Assembly (NCBI GenBank): GCA_016758965.1
Contig: JAEPRB010000307.1
Coordinates: 1 to 42,118 of the forward strand
Source: Circinella minor
Taxonomy: Eukaryota; Mucoromycota; Mucoromycetes; Mucorales; Lichtheimiaceae
Direction of reading: 5' to 3'
Length of the DNA: 42,118 bases
A program made the translations under genes and the position numbers. Position 1 is the first letter of the stretch. Each line of letters opens with the position of its first letter. The notes under the pieces are model-generated. The model made no database searches. It was not told the origin of the DNA and saw only the letters and a list, made by a program, of their open reading frames with translations. Shown here piece by piece: positions 1-11,301 of this stretch.

Positions 1-3000
1 CGATCTGTGATTATTCTAGGTTTATGAAGAACTATGAAATGCAAGCTTTCATAGACTTTCATTACACTATCATTCATGGACCTTCATAGATGTTCATCAA
101 TTATAATGGATGGTTTTGCCGTGGTGGTAGAGTATCAAGCTCTTCTTGTAATGAGTATTGAAACGCAGCAAGTTCTCTCAATATTCGATTTCTGACGATT
201 TCTTTTTGGGGATGTCATTCTGATTGTTGTTCACCTCTAGTATCAATTTTATTCATTAATGCTGAAATAGTGGTTTCTTACCAGGTATTTAATTAGAAGA
301 TAGACATATAGGTGTACTAAAATAAGCGTAATAAGTAATAGGTACGCGTATTATATTTATTGTAGTCGGTTTCCATTAACAAGCTTTGTATTATTAACTG
401 TCTATATTAAAACATTTGCAACAAACGAGTGCATCATTGTTAATGCCTTTTAGCAAGTGCAAACAACACCATAGTCGCCGTTCCAAACACGTAGTACTAC
501 GTATACACTTCTTGGGGTTTCTTTACACATATTTTCTCAATACTGCTTTATCATTTTGAGGAGTAATATCTAATTCCTTTACCACGCGGTTGAATAAAAA
601 TATACTATTTATTATCTTCAGTATGTGTAAATAATATTTGGCGCCTAACATCTTTTGTTACCTTTTTATATACATTTAGGAAGAGGTCGGCACGTAAATG
701 ACTATTTTACCTTTTCTTATAAAACATTGTGGTCACTACTACAGCAGTACTAAAATCTGGGTGGTTATGTCGAAAAAAATTAGCACTTTGCTCAATGTCA
801 ATTCTAAGGAGACGAGTAATTTTGGCACGACCAGGCAGCGCTTGTATGAATAAAAATATTTTGTTTATTAGAAGTTTGACCTATTGTTAAAAAGTGCTGA
901 ATGCGTAATTAAGTTAATGAAATAAATGAAAACAAAAACAAGGCTATTGTAATATAGACAGTATTAATTACTCTATCAAGATAGTATTTAATAGAAAAGA
1001 AAAAAAAAGAAATACGTATGAGCAGTTAACAAGGAATTACGCCTTTTAACTACTGAAAATATTAAAAGAAACTTTCGTATGTTTTTTACAAGGTCCCATA
1101 TAATTAGTAGAGTAATATTCTATGAATATTCAAGTGTCCATATCCATTCTGTTTCTCGAACAAGAGCTCACACATTATCATCTATTCTGGTACTTTTTTT
1201 TCCCTTAACATTTGGACTCATTCTCTTTCTTCATTTCTCTCTCTTCCTCCCATAAATTTTTTTCTGTCTCTTTTTTTAATCTCGATCAGTGGAGAACAGA
1301 TATACATACAGCAACTTATAAGTATTTTAGGCTCGGATGTTACGAATAATAATACATGCCCTTTTTTTTCTTTGCAGATCCCTATGGTAGGTAACGAAAG
1401 GATAGTTTGTATATTCTGATCCTTACCTTTTTTGGATTATTTCAATTGATTCAATTATTGTATTGTGACGTTGGCACATTTATATTATTACCGTAAAGTG
1501 ATGCTTACTTGTCAAGTATCTAATCATCATTCCCCCTCAGCACCCGCAATACAGTCAACCCCCGGTTTTTGCACACCTGAGATTTCCTGATTTTTTGTTG
1601 CAGAACCGAAGACTTGCAACAAGCGAGACTTGACATATATTTAAATACAGCATCTAATCAATTATTCTTTGGTAGCATTTTGGGTATTTCGATATTTCGA
1701 TAATGATTCGTAAGAATACTATACACAATTATTAAATTATAGTATAGTTTACTCCCGATTAGTGCAACTTACCCAAAAACCCTGATGCAAGTTGCAAGTT
1801 GCGGTTTCATTAAGTATTTTAAACATTTCCAAAAACCAATGGTGTAGAACCGGGAGATTTGCACAAGCGGGAGGTGCAAATACGGGGGTTGTCTATAATA
1901 TTCTCCTTTTTTTCTATCGCGCGAGAATATTATATACTAATTGCTATATTCTTTTTTTTTCGCACGGACTAAACAATCAGAATCACGCCGCATTATGTTG
2001 AACATATACATAATTAGATTACAGAAATGTCTATGCTATAAAAGTGACATGATGTGAATTTTTGTTTTTACTGGAAAATACATAGTAGGTACTAGAATTT
2101 GCCTACCAAAATATGATGAATACGAATGTAATGTGTGTAGTGGATGAAATTGTGCATACAACACTGATACTTACATATAAGAAGCTCTTTTTAGAAGCTA
2201 CTATTTGACGTTCACATGTATTAATTAAAGTTACGAAGTATGCGACTAATACGCTCCTTTAGAATAATAATATAATATTCATTTGATCTGGCTACTACCA
2301 ATAATAATAGTTAGTGCTTCCATGGCTTAGTTTATTATAATAGGCAGGTATCTTTGTCAATCAAGAAACAGATGGTGAATTTTACAGTTGCTGTTCTTGT
2401 TTTTTTTACTCCTAACGACAGGATTGTTGTCACACTATATAGATAAATTTGCTTCCCTTTTTTTCCTCAAACAAAATGTAGTCCGATTGGCAGGTGATAC
2501 TACTCGTAAAAAAGTAAAAGGAGAAGTCTTTTTCCCATCGGAATTTTGTTTCTCATAACTTTTGGCGCCTGTGGTACACAGTTGCTTTACTGCATTTATC
2601 TATTAGTTGGCGCCCTTAAAATACGATGAAATAAGCAAAGGACAGCTACACTAATACGAAACTTGTATAAAAAAAAGAAAGAAACATTTCCCTTTTATCA
2701 CATATGTTCTTGGGCGCAATTTTGGAAACTTTTTTTCCTTTCCGCTTTATTGCGCTACATTCTTGAGTAGAATATGCCAAAATCAGTCCTTTTCATTATT
2801 CGTTTTGGTGAAACCATTTTCTCTTGTGGCTGCATGTTAAATGCTTGACCATAACTTTGAATCCCAAATAGGAAAGAAAAACAAAAACGCCTTTTGGACT
2901 GGGTTAAACCGATTATAGCTTATAAAAACGTGGTAAACCATAATAATAATATGAAGCTATGATTGATATTTGTGAAAAAAATGTGCATGAAGACTTTTTC

Positions 3001-4147
3001 CATTATATTATCTCCTATAAATTTAGCAATTAATTTTTTGTTCATCCATTTGGTTCCAGCATAGAAAGTTTCTAAGTTTTTGGTAGATAACGACGACTCA
3101 ATTTTTGCTTGATAGAACGCATAATAGCTTCTTAAGCAAATTACTTATAGCAAGATGTTTTTGGAAACAAATACTTTTTCCACCGATCGATCGACGTATT
3201 TGCTTTCCTTGAGGATAGTAATAAAAAGAAGCGACAGCTGTTGTCAAAATCAACGACATTTTTCTTTTTGTCTTGCATCGTGTTGTCGTAGTTATAACGC
3301 CCAATTGAACCCCTGAAATTATTTTCAGGAGAACATCATGGTATTGGGAAGGTATTCTGTTTCAAATATTTTTCTTGTTTTCTTTTCTCGGTGCACAGAC
3401 CGTTAAAAACGTTTTTTCTAAATTCAAAAATCTTTTTATAATAAGCAGCCTATAAGAGCAAAAATAAAACAGGAGTCGTGATTTGATATGGTAGTATTAA
3501 AAAGTGGTAAATAATAAGGTAGCGTTAAATGGGAGGCTACTTTATTTGGTAAGTGGTCACTATTTTTCGAAAAAGACATTTATGTTTTTCAAAAATCATA
3601 ATGGATAACATACATGAAGTATAATTTCTAATGCAGGTAAGGAAAAATATATAATTGGATACAGATTTACAGTTGTCACGCTGTATGTAGGTAGTTAATG
3701 ACAAAACGTTTGCAGTAAAAAAAAAGTGCCTTAATAACACGCAAATTCATTCAAAATAGAAATGATCAGGATAAAGTTTGCTGTTGTGACTCCAGCATGA
3801 GTTCTTTCACTTAAGGTAGCACACAGCAAAATTCTGGCGTAAAAGTCATTGAAACAATTTCAATGAAGAGACAATTAGAAGATGATCCCTTGTTTAAGGG
3901 TTGCTTTTTTTTATGAGCCGCGCTCATACAAGAAAAGAAAGTTTTAGTAGTAATAGGGGTTAACAGAAGAAACTGACTACATGCTTGCAAAATAATATAA
4001 AAAGGGAGCATTTCTATTCTTATCATTTATCATTTTATTTAAGCATCAGCGAGAACCTGTTCTTTGTGATTGTATATATTTTCTTTTTTTTCCTCTTTTT
4101 ACTTTTCAGCTACATATACCTTCCTTTATTTAATTTCATCGTTTGAT
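1..4147. other. Gene-poor left flank
   Basis: I find no convincing coding region here on either strand. The open frames present are under 75 codons, AT-driven, and show no family motif or plausible splice continuation. The stretch holds one inverted-repeat element (1552-1895), three TTGGCGCC motifs (637-645, 2561-2569, 2607-2614), a small hairpin at 3312-3329 (7-base arms CCTGAAA/TTTCAGG) and a CGATCGATCG palindrome at 3184-3193. The last few hundred bases probably include the promoter of the PH-domain gene. A highly intron-split or non-coding gene cannot be excluded by eye. Confidence 0.6.
1552..1895. mobile_element. Short TA-flanked inverted-repeat element (MITE-like, Tc1/mariner or pogo type)
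   Basis: The left end CAGTCAACCCCCG at 1552 is mirrored on the other strand by TAGACAACCCCCG ending at 1895 (10 of 13 bases alike). Both ends are bordered by the dinucleotide TA (1550-1551 and 1896-1897), as expected for Tc1/mariner-superfamily target duplication. Motifs such as GCAAATCTCCCGGTT-like and TTGCAAC blocks recur in both halves in opposite orientation, so the subterminal regions are also loosely palindromic. At about 344 bases it is too short to code for a transposase, and no transposase-like frame is inside. Family assignment is inference. Confidence 0.55.
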
Positions 4148-5274
4148 ATGATAAATAATAATTACAAAGACACTATGACAGCTACAAATACACCTTTGGC
4201 AGGCTGGCTAGCCAAATTAACAACATTATCCTTTGGGAGAACTCAATGGCAACATTGTTATTTTGTGCTACTCGATTCGGAGCTTCGTTTTTACAAAGAT
4301 GAGGTATATATAAAGTCATTACCTTATATTATACATATCTTTACATACGCATACTTGGAAATATATTAAATTGTAATACATATCGTTTGTCATTATTATT
4401 GTTGTAGCATGCTGATTTGGCATCCCATGTACTTAATCTAAAAAATGTAAAGAGAATTATTCAATTGGAGTTATCGAATCGTTCATTTTGTATAAGGCTG
4501 GAGCCATATTCGACAGCTGAAAAAAATCCGTGGACCTTAGCATGTTCGTCTCAGGCTGATCTTGAGGCATGGATTTATGCATTACAAAAGCGACTTGTCC
4601 GATCGTCTGCTAATATTAGTTCACCCGGATTTTCGCCCGTGGGAAACTTAAAAAAGAAACGCCCGACAAATTCTTGGTTTAGTCAACAGCCATCTTCTTT
4701 CTTCCATTTCGATGATACTGATGACGATAACATTAGCTTCTTTGATGACAGTATTAATAACGAGTACAATAAAACACAACAGAAAAAATCTGACAGTTAT
4801 TATCATACAATTACTCCATCTACTGTCGTTCGACCTCGTATACGAAAAAACAGTAAGAATCAGTCACCTCCATCATTTTCACGACGTCGGGGCATTTATC
4901 TGGAACCACTGTTGATTGCTTCATCTCCATTTAATCATGTTAGCAAAAACAAAGATGATTCTAACCATTATGTTCATGCCTTATCATCGTTTGATTCGAC
5001 ACCTACTTCTTGCTCGGATGTTTCATTGTCATCGCCCTCATTATTGTCCTTAGCAACAACAGCAGTTGATACTAGAGCATCTGCGGATAATATAAAAACA
5101 GTTCGGACATCACTCCCGCTTTCATCCAGTATGACTGACTCATGTGAAAATTTGGATCGTGGACGAAGTAAATCAGCACCAAATATTTTTCAAAACAATA
5201 ACAAGCATGGTCTTGCCGATGGTGAAACCTCTCCAACATTTCTTTTGTATAAAGAACGATTTCGCCTTTGCTAA
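4148..5274 (+). CDS. PH-domain protein with serine-rich tail
   Basis: Two exons, 4148-4303 and 4408-5274, joined by a GT-AG intron in phase 0, give 340 residues. Residues about 14-110 form a pleckstrin homology domain: it opens with GWLAKL, continues with WQHCYFVLLDSELRFYKDE across the splice site and closes with the helix LEAWIYALQKRL carrying the conserved tryptophan. PH domains bind phosphoinositides or protein partners at membranes. The rest is low complexity, rich in S, T, N and D, with basic RRR and RSKSAP patches that look like phosphorylation sites. The start could also be the ATG at 4175, nine codons in, which lies closer to the domain. An upstream in-frame stretch from 4070 is hydrophobic and probably leader. 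The specific role is unknown; the domain call is firm. Confidence 0.85.
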
Positions 5275-6425
5275 AGCATGAATATATGACCGTTTACTTA
5301 ATTTTAATTTCTTAATAACAACTCTTTAACTTTTTCATTCATTCATAGTAACTTATATACATTCCATACATAATGTATTCATTCCTTATTTCACCACTTC
5401 CTTCATATGAAAAAAATTAATACAATAATAACTCAATATTTCCCTTCACTATTAACATATTTTATTGCTACTATATTGTCAACTTTCCAATCATTACCCA
5501 ATTTCCTTTTCCTTTGTATATAAGAATAAATAATTATATCTTTTGATCCGGTATTAATAGTGAAAAAAGAGAAACAAAAGAAATAACATCCAGTAAAATT
5601 CCGATTTTACAAATGAATTTAATGGTTCTCCATGTTAACAAATCGGCGCTCCAATGAAATTATTTATAAGGTCCGTTTTGGTTTCAAAAGCGATCGGCTT
5701 TCCCATGGAAGGTTTGTTACTCAAAAAGTTATTAAACATAAACCAGTAACTAATTTAATCGCATGAGAGAAAACGTATTTTCCCACTCACAAAGCAGAAT
5801 TCATATATAAAAAAAAATTGACCGAATTGAAATATTTCCGTATTTTTTTTATAACTTCTCACATTATCTTATATACACGTTTTTTTAATGGTAAACAACA
5901 TGTATCACAAGGTCATTCTTTTATAATCTCCCACTACCTTATATTTTTTTTGTCTCCCAGCACCAGCCAATCGGAGAAATGACTGAGCTGGTGACACCAG
6001 CCAATCTACGTGTATTTTTTTACTAGTTCCGAGGTTCGTACCTATTTTGGGGGGAGTGAAGGATGTGTGATGTGCCATACCCCGCAAGAAAAAAATCTTA
6101 TTCTCGTTCGATTCATTATGAAAGGAACATCATTTGTATAAGAGGGATCAATGATTTAACATGAGAAAATAATTTTGTCTGTAAGAACTATAATATTATT
6201 TACAGTGTAATAGGGTTTAACAATAAATTTTTTTGTACTTCCTTTCTTTTCTTCCTTATTGGTAGCACTCTATTTTCTTGTGGAGTAAGAAGAAGCAACC
6301 TCTTACCCCACCCCCCACATTTGTTGATTGCTTTTTCTTATTTTTCTCTTTTTTTTTTCCATCCCAGTATTTCTCTTCTACATTTTTTTAGTCGTAAAGA
6401 CTTGTAAATATATAATAAAAAGGCG
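5275..6425. other. Intergenic region: PH-gene terminator and transcription-factor promoter
   Basis: No gene is seen. The first part holds AT-rich 3' flanking sequence of the PH-domain gene. The second part holds a CCAAT pair with a central palindrome (5961-6005) and pyrimidine-rich runs (6240-6370) typical of fungal leaders just before the start codon at 6426. Confidence 0.6.
5961..6005. promoter_or_regulatory. Paired CCAAT boxes around a palindrome
   Basis: The motif CACCAGCCAATC occurs twice, with CCAAT at 5967-5971 and 6001-6005. Between them GCTGGTGACACCAGC (5987-6001) is an inverted repeat with a one-base centre. CCAAT is the target of the HAP/NF-Y complex in fungi. The site lies about 420-460 bases upstream of the Zn2Cys6 gene start. 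Regulatory function is inference. Confidence 0.4.
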
Positions 6426-9400
6426 ATGGAGTATGTCGAAGGATCGCACGTGTCGGCGTCTTCAACCACCATTACATCAACAACTGCAACAACTACCACT
6501 AATGCAGTTAGAGCGAGAACAACAAATTCAAATAGGGTAATCATGACAACCACAGCACTACCACCAACAACATTACCAACGGAACATGCCAATAACTTTT
6601 TAGCGTCCTTAGCGCCTGCACCAACTACAGCTTCACCTCTGTCGACATTATTTGCTGATTCTAATTCTAATCCCATGGATCTTGACATTGCTGCTTCGAT
6701 CTTTCCTGCTACTCCCTCTTCACCTTTGAGTTTTTCGCCTTCATTTTCATTGTCACTCGACGTAATTCCACCTTCCAAAGTGACGCCTGTCTTGACACCT
6801 AAAGAATCTCCCCGGAAAGAAAGCACTACAACAGTTTCAGCTTCACCACCTTTGATGGTCCCTGCAAAAAGAGGGTATAAGTCACACGTTCCTAGTGCAT
6901 GTAAGCTTTTTTTCTGACCTATTTTATATTCTAAATATGCATATACATAATCACAGTAGCATAATGATCGACACAGCTCTTTTCTTATTGACTCAATTAC
7001 TATATTTGTAACATTAATAGGCATCAATTGTAAAAAAGCACATTTAGCTTGTGATGGTAAGTGTATCACTATAGGGGAGAAAAACATTGGAGAACTAGGG
7101 ACATGTATTTATTATGTGTATCATGAACCCTGATTAAAATAAGTACCCGTTCCAAGGGAGCTAATATTTATTTGATTAATGTTACAGTATCACGTCCGTG
7201 CAAACGATGTGTAGCACTCGGAAAGACTGACACATGTCAAGACATTAAACATAAAAAAAGGGGTAGACCAAGATTACGGGATAAACAAGCATCCGGTGAT
7301 GGGAAGGGCAATGATAGTGGCTATGAAGTGATGTATGGAACAATACAAACTCCAAGTTTTACTGCACATCAACAGCCATCACAACCACCTTTACGGCAAC
7401 AATCACAACCACGCCCAGTCGCACCTCACAGGACTTCTCCAGAAGTTTCACAACAACAACGGCAAACGACAACAATTTCGTTTATCCATGAACCCATAGA
7501 GTCATTTCAAGAACAACAAGAGCAGACACAAGTGCCCGCATCTCAACCACAAGTACAATCTAACGATCATCAACACCATTTTATTCAACAAAAACAACAG
7601 CAATTACATCAAGGAAACCAGAACAATTCTTCAGCTCAGCCAGTCGACAGCAACGGAACTTTTATTCATGAACCCGTGCAATTGATTCCACATACACCGT
7701 TTGATGAACTACTTTATGGCAGTAATAATATGATGCAGCAATACATGATCCCCCCGTATATGACAATGCCTATGCAGCAACAAACTTTTAGTCAACCTGA
7801 ACAGCAGCAACATGCACCAGAGACCATGAGTCTTCAAATGAAAATAGGAAATGCATTTGCTCAAAGACCGACTAGCTTGCCATTAGCCCCTGCTCCGTCA
7901 CTGCCTCAACAAATAAATCAACATCAACAGCGTCAACATCAGCTTGTAGTCAAGCAAAAAGATATCAGAAACAATAGTGACAACGATTTTATTGAAAGCG
8001 CCAACCGACAGGAACGACAACACTCGCCACAACAGCAGATGGATGAAAAACATGTTAATAAGTCAAAAAGTCCTCATTCTCCTATTAATAGTCGACGTTT
8101 CAGTATGAATTACAGCAACAGTAATAACGGGAATAGCATAGGCAAAGAGAGAACCGATGTTAACCAGGCAATCACATTTATTTTGTCAATGGAAGTTTGC
8201 TGTGCTCGAGTTTCAGAGGAGGTAACAGGAATGTGGGGATATTACCCACAGGAATTTGCACATCGCTCCTTGTATGATTTTATATCTCCCAAGGATACGG
8301 ATAGATTGGGGAGACTACACCGATTATTACTTGATAATATTGTTGATGTGGCAAAAAGCAAAGAGCCCCCAACTCAGACGGAGCGCACAACATCAGAACT
8401 TTTCCACAAGATGGAGCAAGAGCAGTTGACAGCCATCGCACCCGGATCAAGTACATTCTCAGATACTTTGCACGTCAAAAAACGATCGGGCGAGGAGGAG
8501 TTATACGAAATGTTAGTTTGCATGGGTGGAGGATTGGGCGCTGATCTACATCAACCGACAAGTCATTCCAATCTTTATATTATCGCACAATTTCGAAAAT
8601 ATCGATATGAAGTGTCTGCACAAAATACACTGGAGGATACAATCATAGCAAGAACGACAACATCTCCAGGCCGTTTGATGTCGAGTAGCTTTACTCAAAC
8701 CTCATCATCGTCAATGTTAACAAATAACAACGGCAAGCATAGTCCGAAAAATGACGAAAAAGTTTTACTTGGGAACAACAATAAACCATCATCCAACTTC
8801 AATTCTGGGCTGAAAAGGAATAGTTCTTTTCTAAAACCAAATCCACCTTTCCGACATACAATGGCAAGAACTATTACTGATCTTTGTCGTGGTGGTCCAT
8901 CAATGGATATGCGATCAAGATCTTCACTACCTTCTCATTATGCTACATCATCCCATCTGAACACAATTTCTAAGATTGAACCTGCCAAAGTCAATGTCGC
9001 GCCCATTACGCAACGATCATCACCATCATTTGCATCCTCATCCTTAAAATCATCCTGGCAAAATCGCATTGGAAAAAGCTCATTTTCATCTTCGTCGTCA
9101 TCAACATCATCATCCAATAATTTATATGATCAATACCACCATCATAATGATAGCAACAACAGTATCAGTAGTCATGGGAATAACAATAATCATAATCAAC
9201 GACACCTTAACAATAGTAGTCCTGATAACAGTGATTCGACAAGCTCTTCTTCTTCATCATCAGCATCGACAACAACTTTTACAGCACCTTCATCGGCAAA
9301 TGCAGCAGCAGCAGCTGCCGCAGCTGCTACAACCGTCACAAAACCAACGTTTGTTTCTGCGCCATTAAGTAGTGCACGTGAATCTGGTAGTCGATACTCA

Positions 9401-9667
9401 ACATTGGGCACATACCGATTTGCACCTGTGCCCCCTACCAAAATGACGACAGGTTCGCCACATGGAGGTCCAAATGTTACACATCCTACAACACAATATT
9501 TCTTACAAACATCAAGTAGTACATTGAATGCAGCAGCATCTGCAGCGCAGTATAGCTCTCGCAATACATATCATTCTGCATCAAGTATGGCAGATAATGA
9601 CAAAGCATCAGGAAAGACGGATTCCAATCGCAAAGTAGAAATGAGTATAAGATCCTTACTTTGTTAG
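6426..9667 (+). CDS. Zn2Cys6 zinc-cluster transcription factor with PAS domain
   Basis: Three exons: 6426-6900, 7021-7056 (36 bases) and 7188-9667, giving 996 residues in one frame. The DNA-binding zinc cluster has all six ligands: C159, C162, C169, C175, C178, C187 (C-x2-C-x6-C-x5-C-x2-C-x8-C), with the typical RPCKRC core. It is followed by a basic KKRGRPRLRDK stretch that resembles an AT-hook and may add minor-groove contact. Residues about 496-645 read as a PAS domain (GYYPQEF, LYDFISPKDTDRL). Long Q, S and N runs surround both. This layout, zinc cluster then PAS, resembles the Ert1/Rds2/AcuK gluconeogenesis regulators of ascomycetes, but the resemblance is general and the target genes are unknown. 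The start ATG at 6426 is the only one that opens the cluster-containing frame upstream. Confidence 0.85.
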
Positions 9668-10129
9668 TCGCTTTTTTTTATTAGAACAAATAATAATGTA
9701 CATATATATATTTATATTTATAATTGTAAAACGTATACCACTTTTTATCGTCTCCTCCACCTTTTTTTACACAAGTATTTACAGTAGTCTAGTCATTTTT
9801 TTTCTTTTTTTTTTGTACAATTCTTTTTTCATCTATCTAGTTCTTATCTATAGGACATTCATTTATTATTGTTATATTCCACTTTATAAATATAATATGA
9901 AGCAATTACAAACAGGACAAAAGTCATTGGTCCTTTTTTTTATTATGTCTAAAAGAAATTCTGCTGATTGTATCTTGGTATGATTAGCAACAATCCATAA
10001 TGGCATGAATCGAGTTAATATTATTATCCCCGCAAATAAAAAAAAAAAGAGGCTGGAAGTCGAAATGACTTCTCTTTCTTTGTCTTTTTTGCATAACGAA
10101 ATATATATAAAGCCTTCCTCTTTGGTAGA
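9668..10129. other. Intergenic region between transcription factor and phosphatase
   Basis: T-rich 3' flank of the zinc-cluster gene followed by the phosphatase promoter. I see no coding region; the open frames here are low-complexity Y/F/I runs. Confidence 0.6.
10102..10110 (+). promoter_or_regulatory. TATA-like box close to the phosphatase start
   Basis: TATATATAA ends only about 20 bases before the ATG at 10130. If it is the functional TATA box, the leader would be very short or translation would begin at the next ATG (codon 13). In AT-rich DNA the match may be chance. Confidence 0.3.
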
Positions 10130-10916
10130 ATGGGCCTTGATGCTGGAACAAATGACAACGTATCTATGATTAACGATAACATTCCACAACAAGAGCAGTT
10201 AAAACAACAACCATCTCATACAGCACTCGAACAAGAATCGACTCTTTATCAAACTTTGCAATGTGGTCCCGATGGACAACCTGGTGGGATTCTTATAACA
10301 AGTGTTGGACAGCAGGTCATTCCTGGTGTTTGGATTGGTGGCTATAAAGCTTTTGAAGATAAATTGTTTTTACGAAAAAACAAGATTGAAGTCATTTTGA
10401 CACTAGGACATTTTAAGCAGCAATATTCACCGGAAGAATTTAAACATCAAGTAAATTTACATATTATGTAGCAGGAAAGAACCATGTGTATAAGGGCTGA
10501 TATTAATGTTAGTGTTTATATAATAATAGATTATACCCATAGCAGACAATCCGGAAGCCAATATTATTCAATACTTCCCGATCACAAATAATTTTATAGA
10601 CGATGCATTGGAAGCAGGGAAGAGGATATTAGTGCATTGCTTAGCTGGAGTTTCGCGAAGTCCAACAATTGTTGCAGCTTATTTGATGTATAAACGCTCT
10701 TTACATCCGAAAGCAGCATTGGCTATAATAAAGCAGACCAGACCATTTGTTAACCCTAATCAAGGATTCATGAATCAACTGCGACTTTATCGCGAAATGA
10801 ATTTTACATTCGATCCCTATCATCCAGCCTATGTTGCTTATCATAAGCAACATCCAATCGATGCAGCCCATGTGGGTCATGAAGAATATACAGAAAATAC
10901 CGTACCCACAGTTTAG
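10130..10916 (+). CDS. Dual-specificity protein phosphatase
   Basis: Two exons, 10130-10450 and 10530-10916, joined in phase 0 into 235 residues. The acceptor at 10528-10529 is chosen because it restores the family sequence IIPIADNPEANI; a later AG would shift the frame. The catalytic P-loop is HCLAGVSRS with nucleophile C144 and arginine R150, and D113 in ADNPEAN sits 31 residues upstream where the general acid is expected. The enzyme should remove phosphate from Tyr and Ser/Thr, classically on MAP kinases. The fold is a compact DUSP domain with a Q-rich N-terminal 40 residues. It lacks the C-terminal zinc-binding domain of Yvh1 and a kinase-docking rhodanese domain, so the substrate is open. 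The next gene lies 385 bases downstream on the same strand. Confidence 0.88.
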
Positions 10917-11301
10917 ATAGCTTTTTTTTGTCTTATTCTTTTTCTTTTTTCTGTTTGTAATATTTTAACTATTAATTGTAGTAATAGCTGCTGTGCTACA
11001 AAAACCTTATGATAAATTAAGTTTCAAATGCGCGAGAAAAAGTTTATCTGGTTGTATAATAAAAAACGATACTACTGATAAAGTATAGTCTAATCGGCAT
11101 GACAACAGCAGTATTTATTCCTAAGCAGGGGTTTTTTCACACCAATAGTAGCGAACTTGTAACATCCATGATCCCTATCTCACATAATTTAGCAGAGAAT
11201 TTTTCATTCTCGTTGTCACCAAGTATATACACTATATATAAGCTACTAACACATTTTTTTTATCTTTATCTTTTTCGCTTAATTTCTTTTCTCTGGCAAC
11301 T
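10917..11301. other. Intergenic region between phosphatase and nitrilase genes
   Basis: Phosphatase 3' flank and nitrilase promoter. A 68-codon open frame at 11099-11305 overlaps the nitrilase start, is hydrophobic at its end and has no family features; I treat it as chance. TATA-like sequence is present near 11222-11240. Confidence 0.55.

Noticed and set aside
6338..7087. 249-codon minus-strand frame opposite the zinc-cluster gene
   Set aside because: It is the antisense shadow of threonine/alanine-rich coding sequence; the plus-strand reading has a full zinc cluster and clean splice sites.
10530..10545. Later AG acceptors (10542 or 10545) for the second phosphatase exon
   Set aside because: Both lead to a frame that stops early; the AG ending at 10529 restores the conserved IIPIADNPEANI segment.
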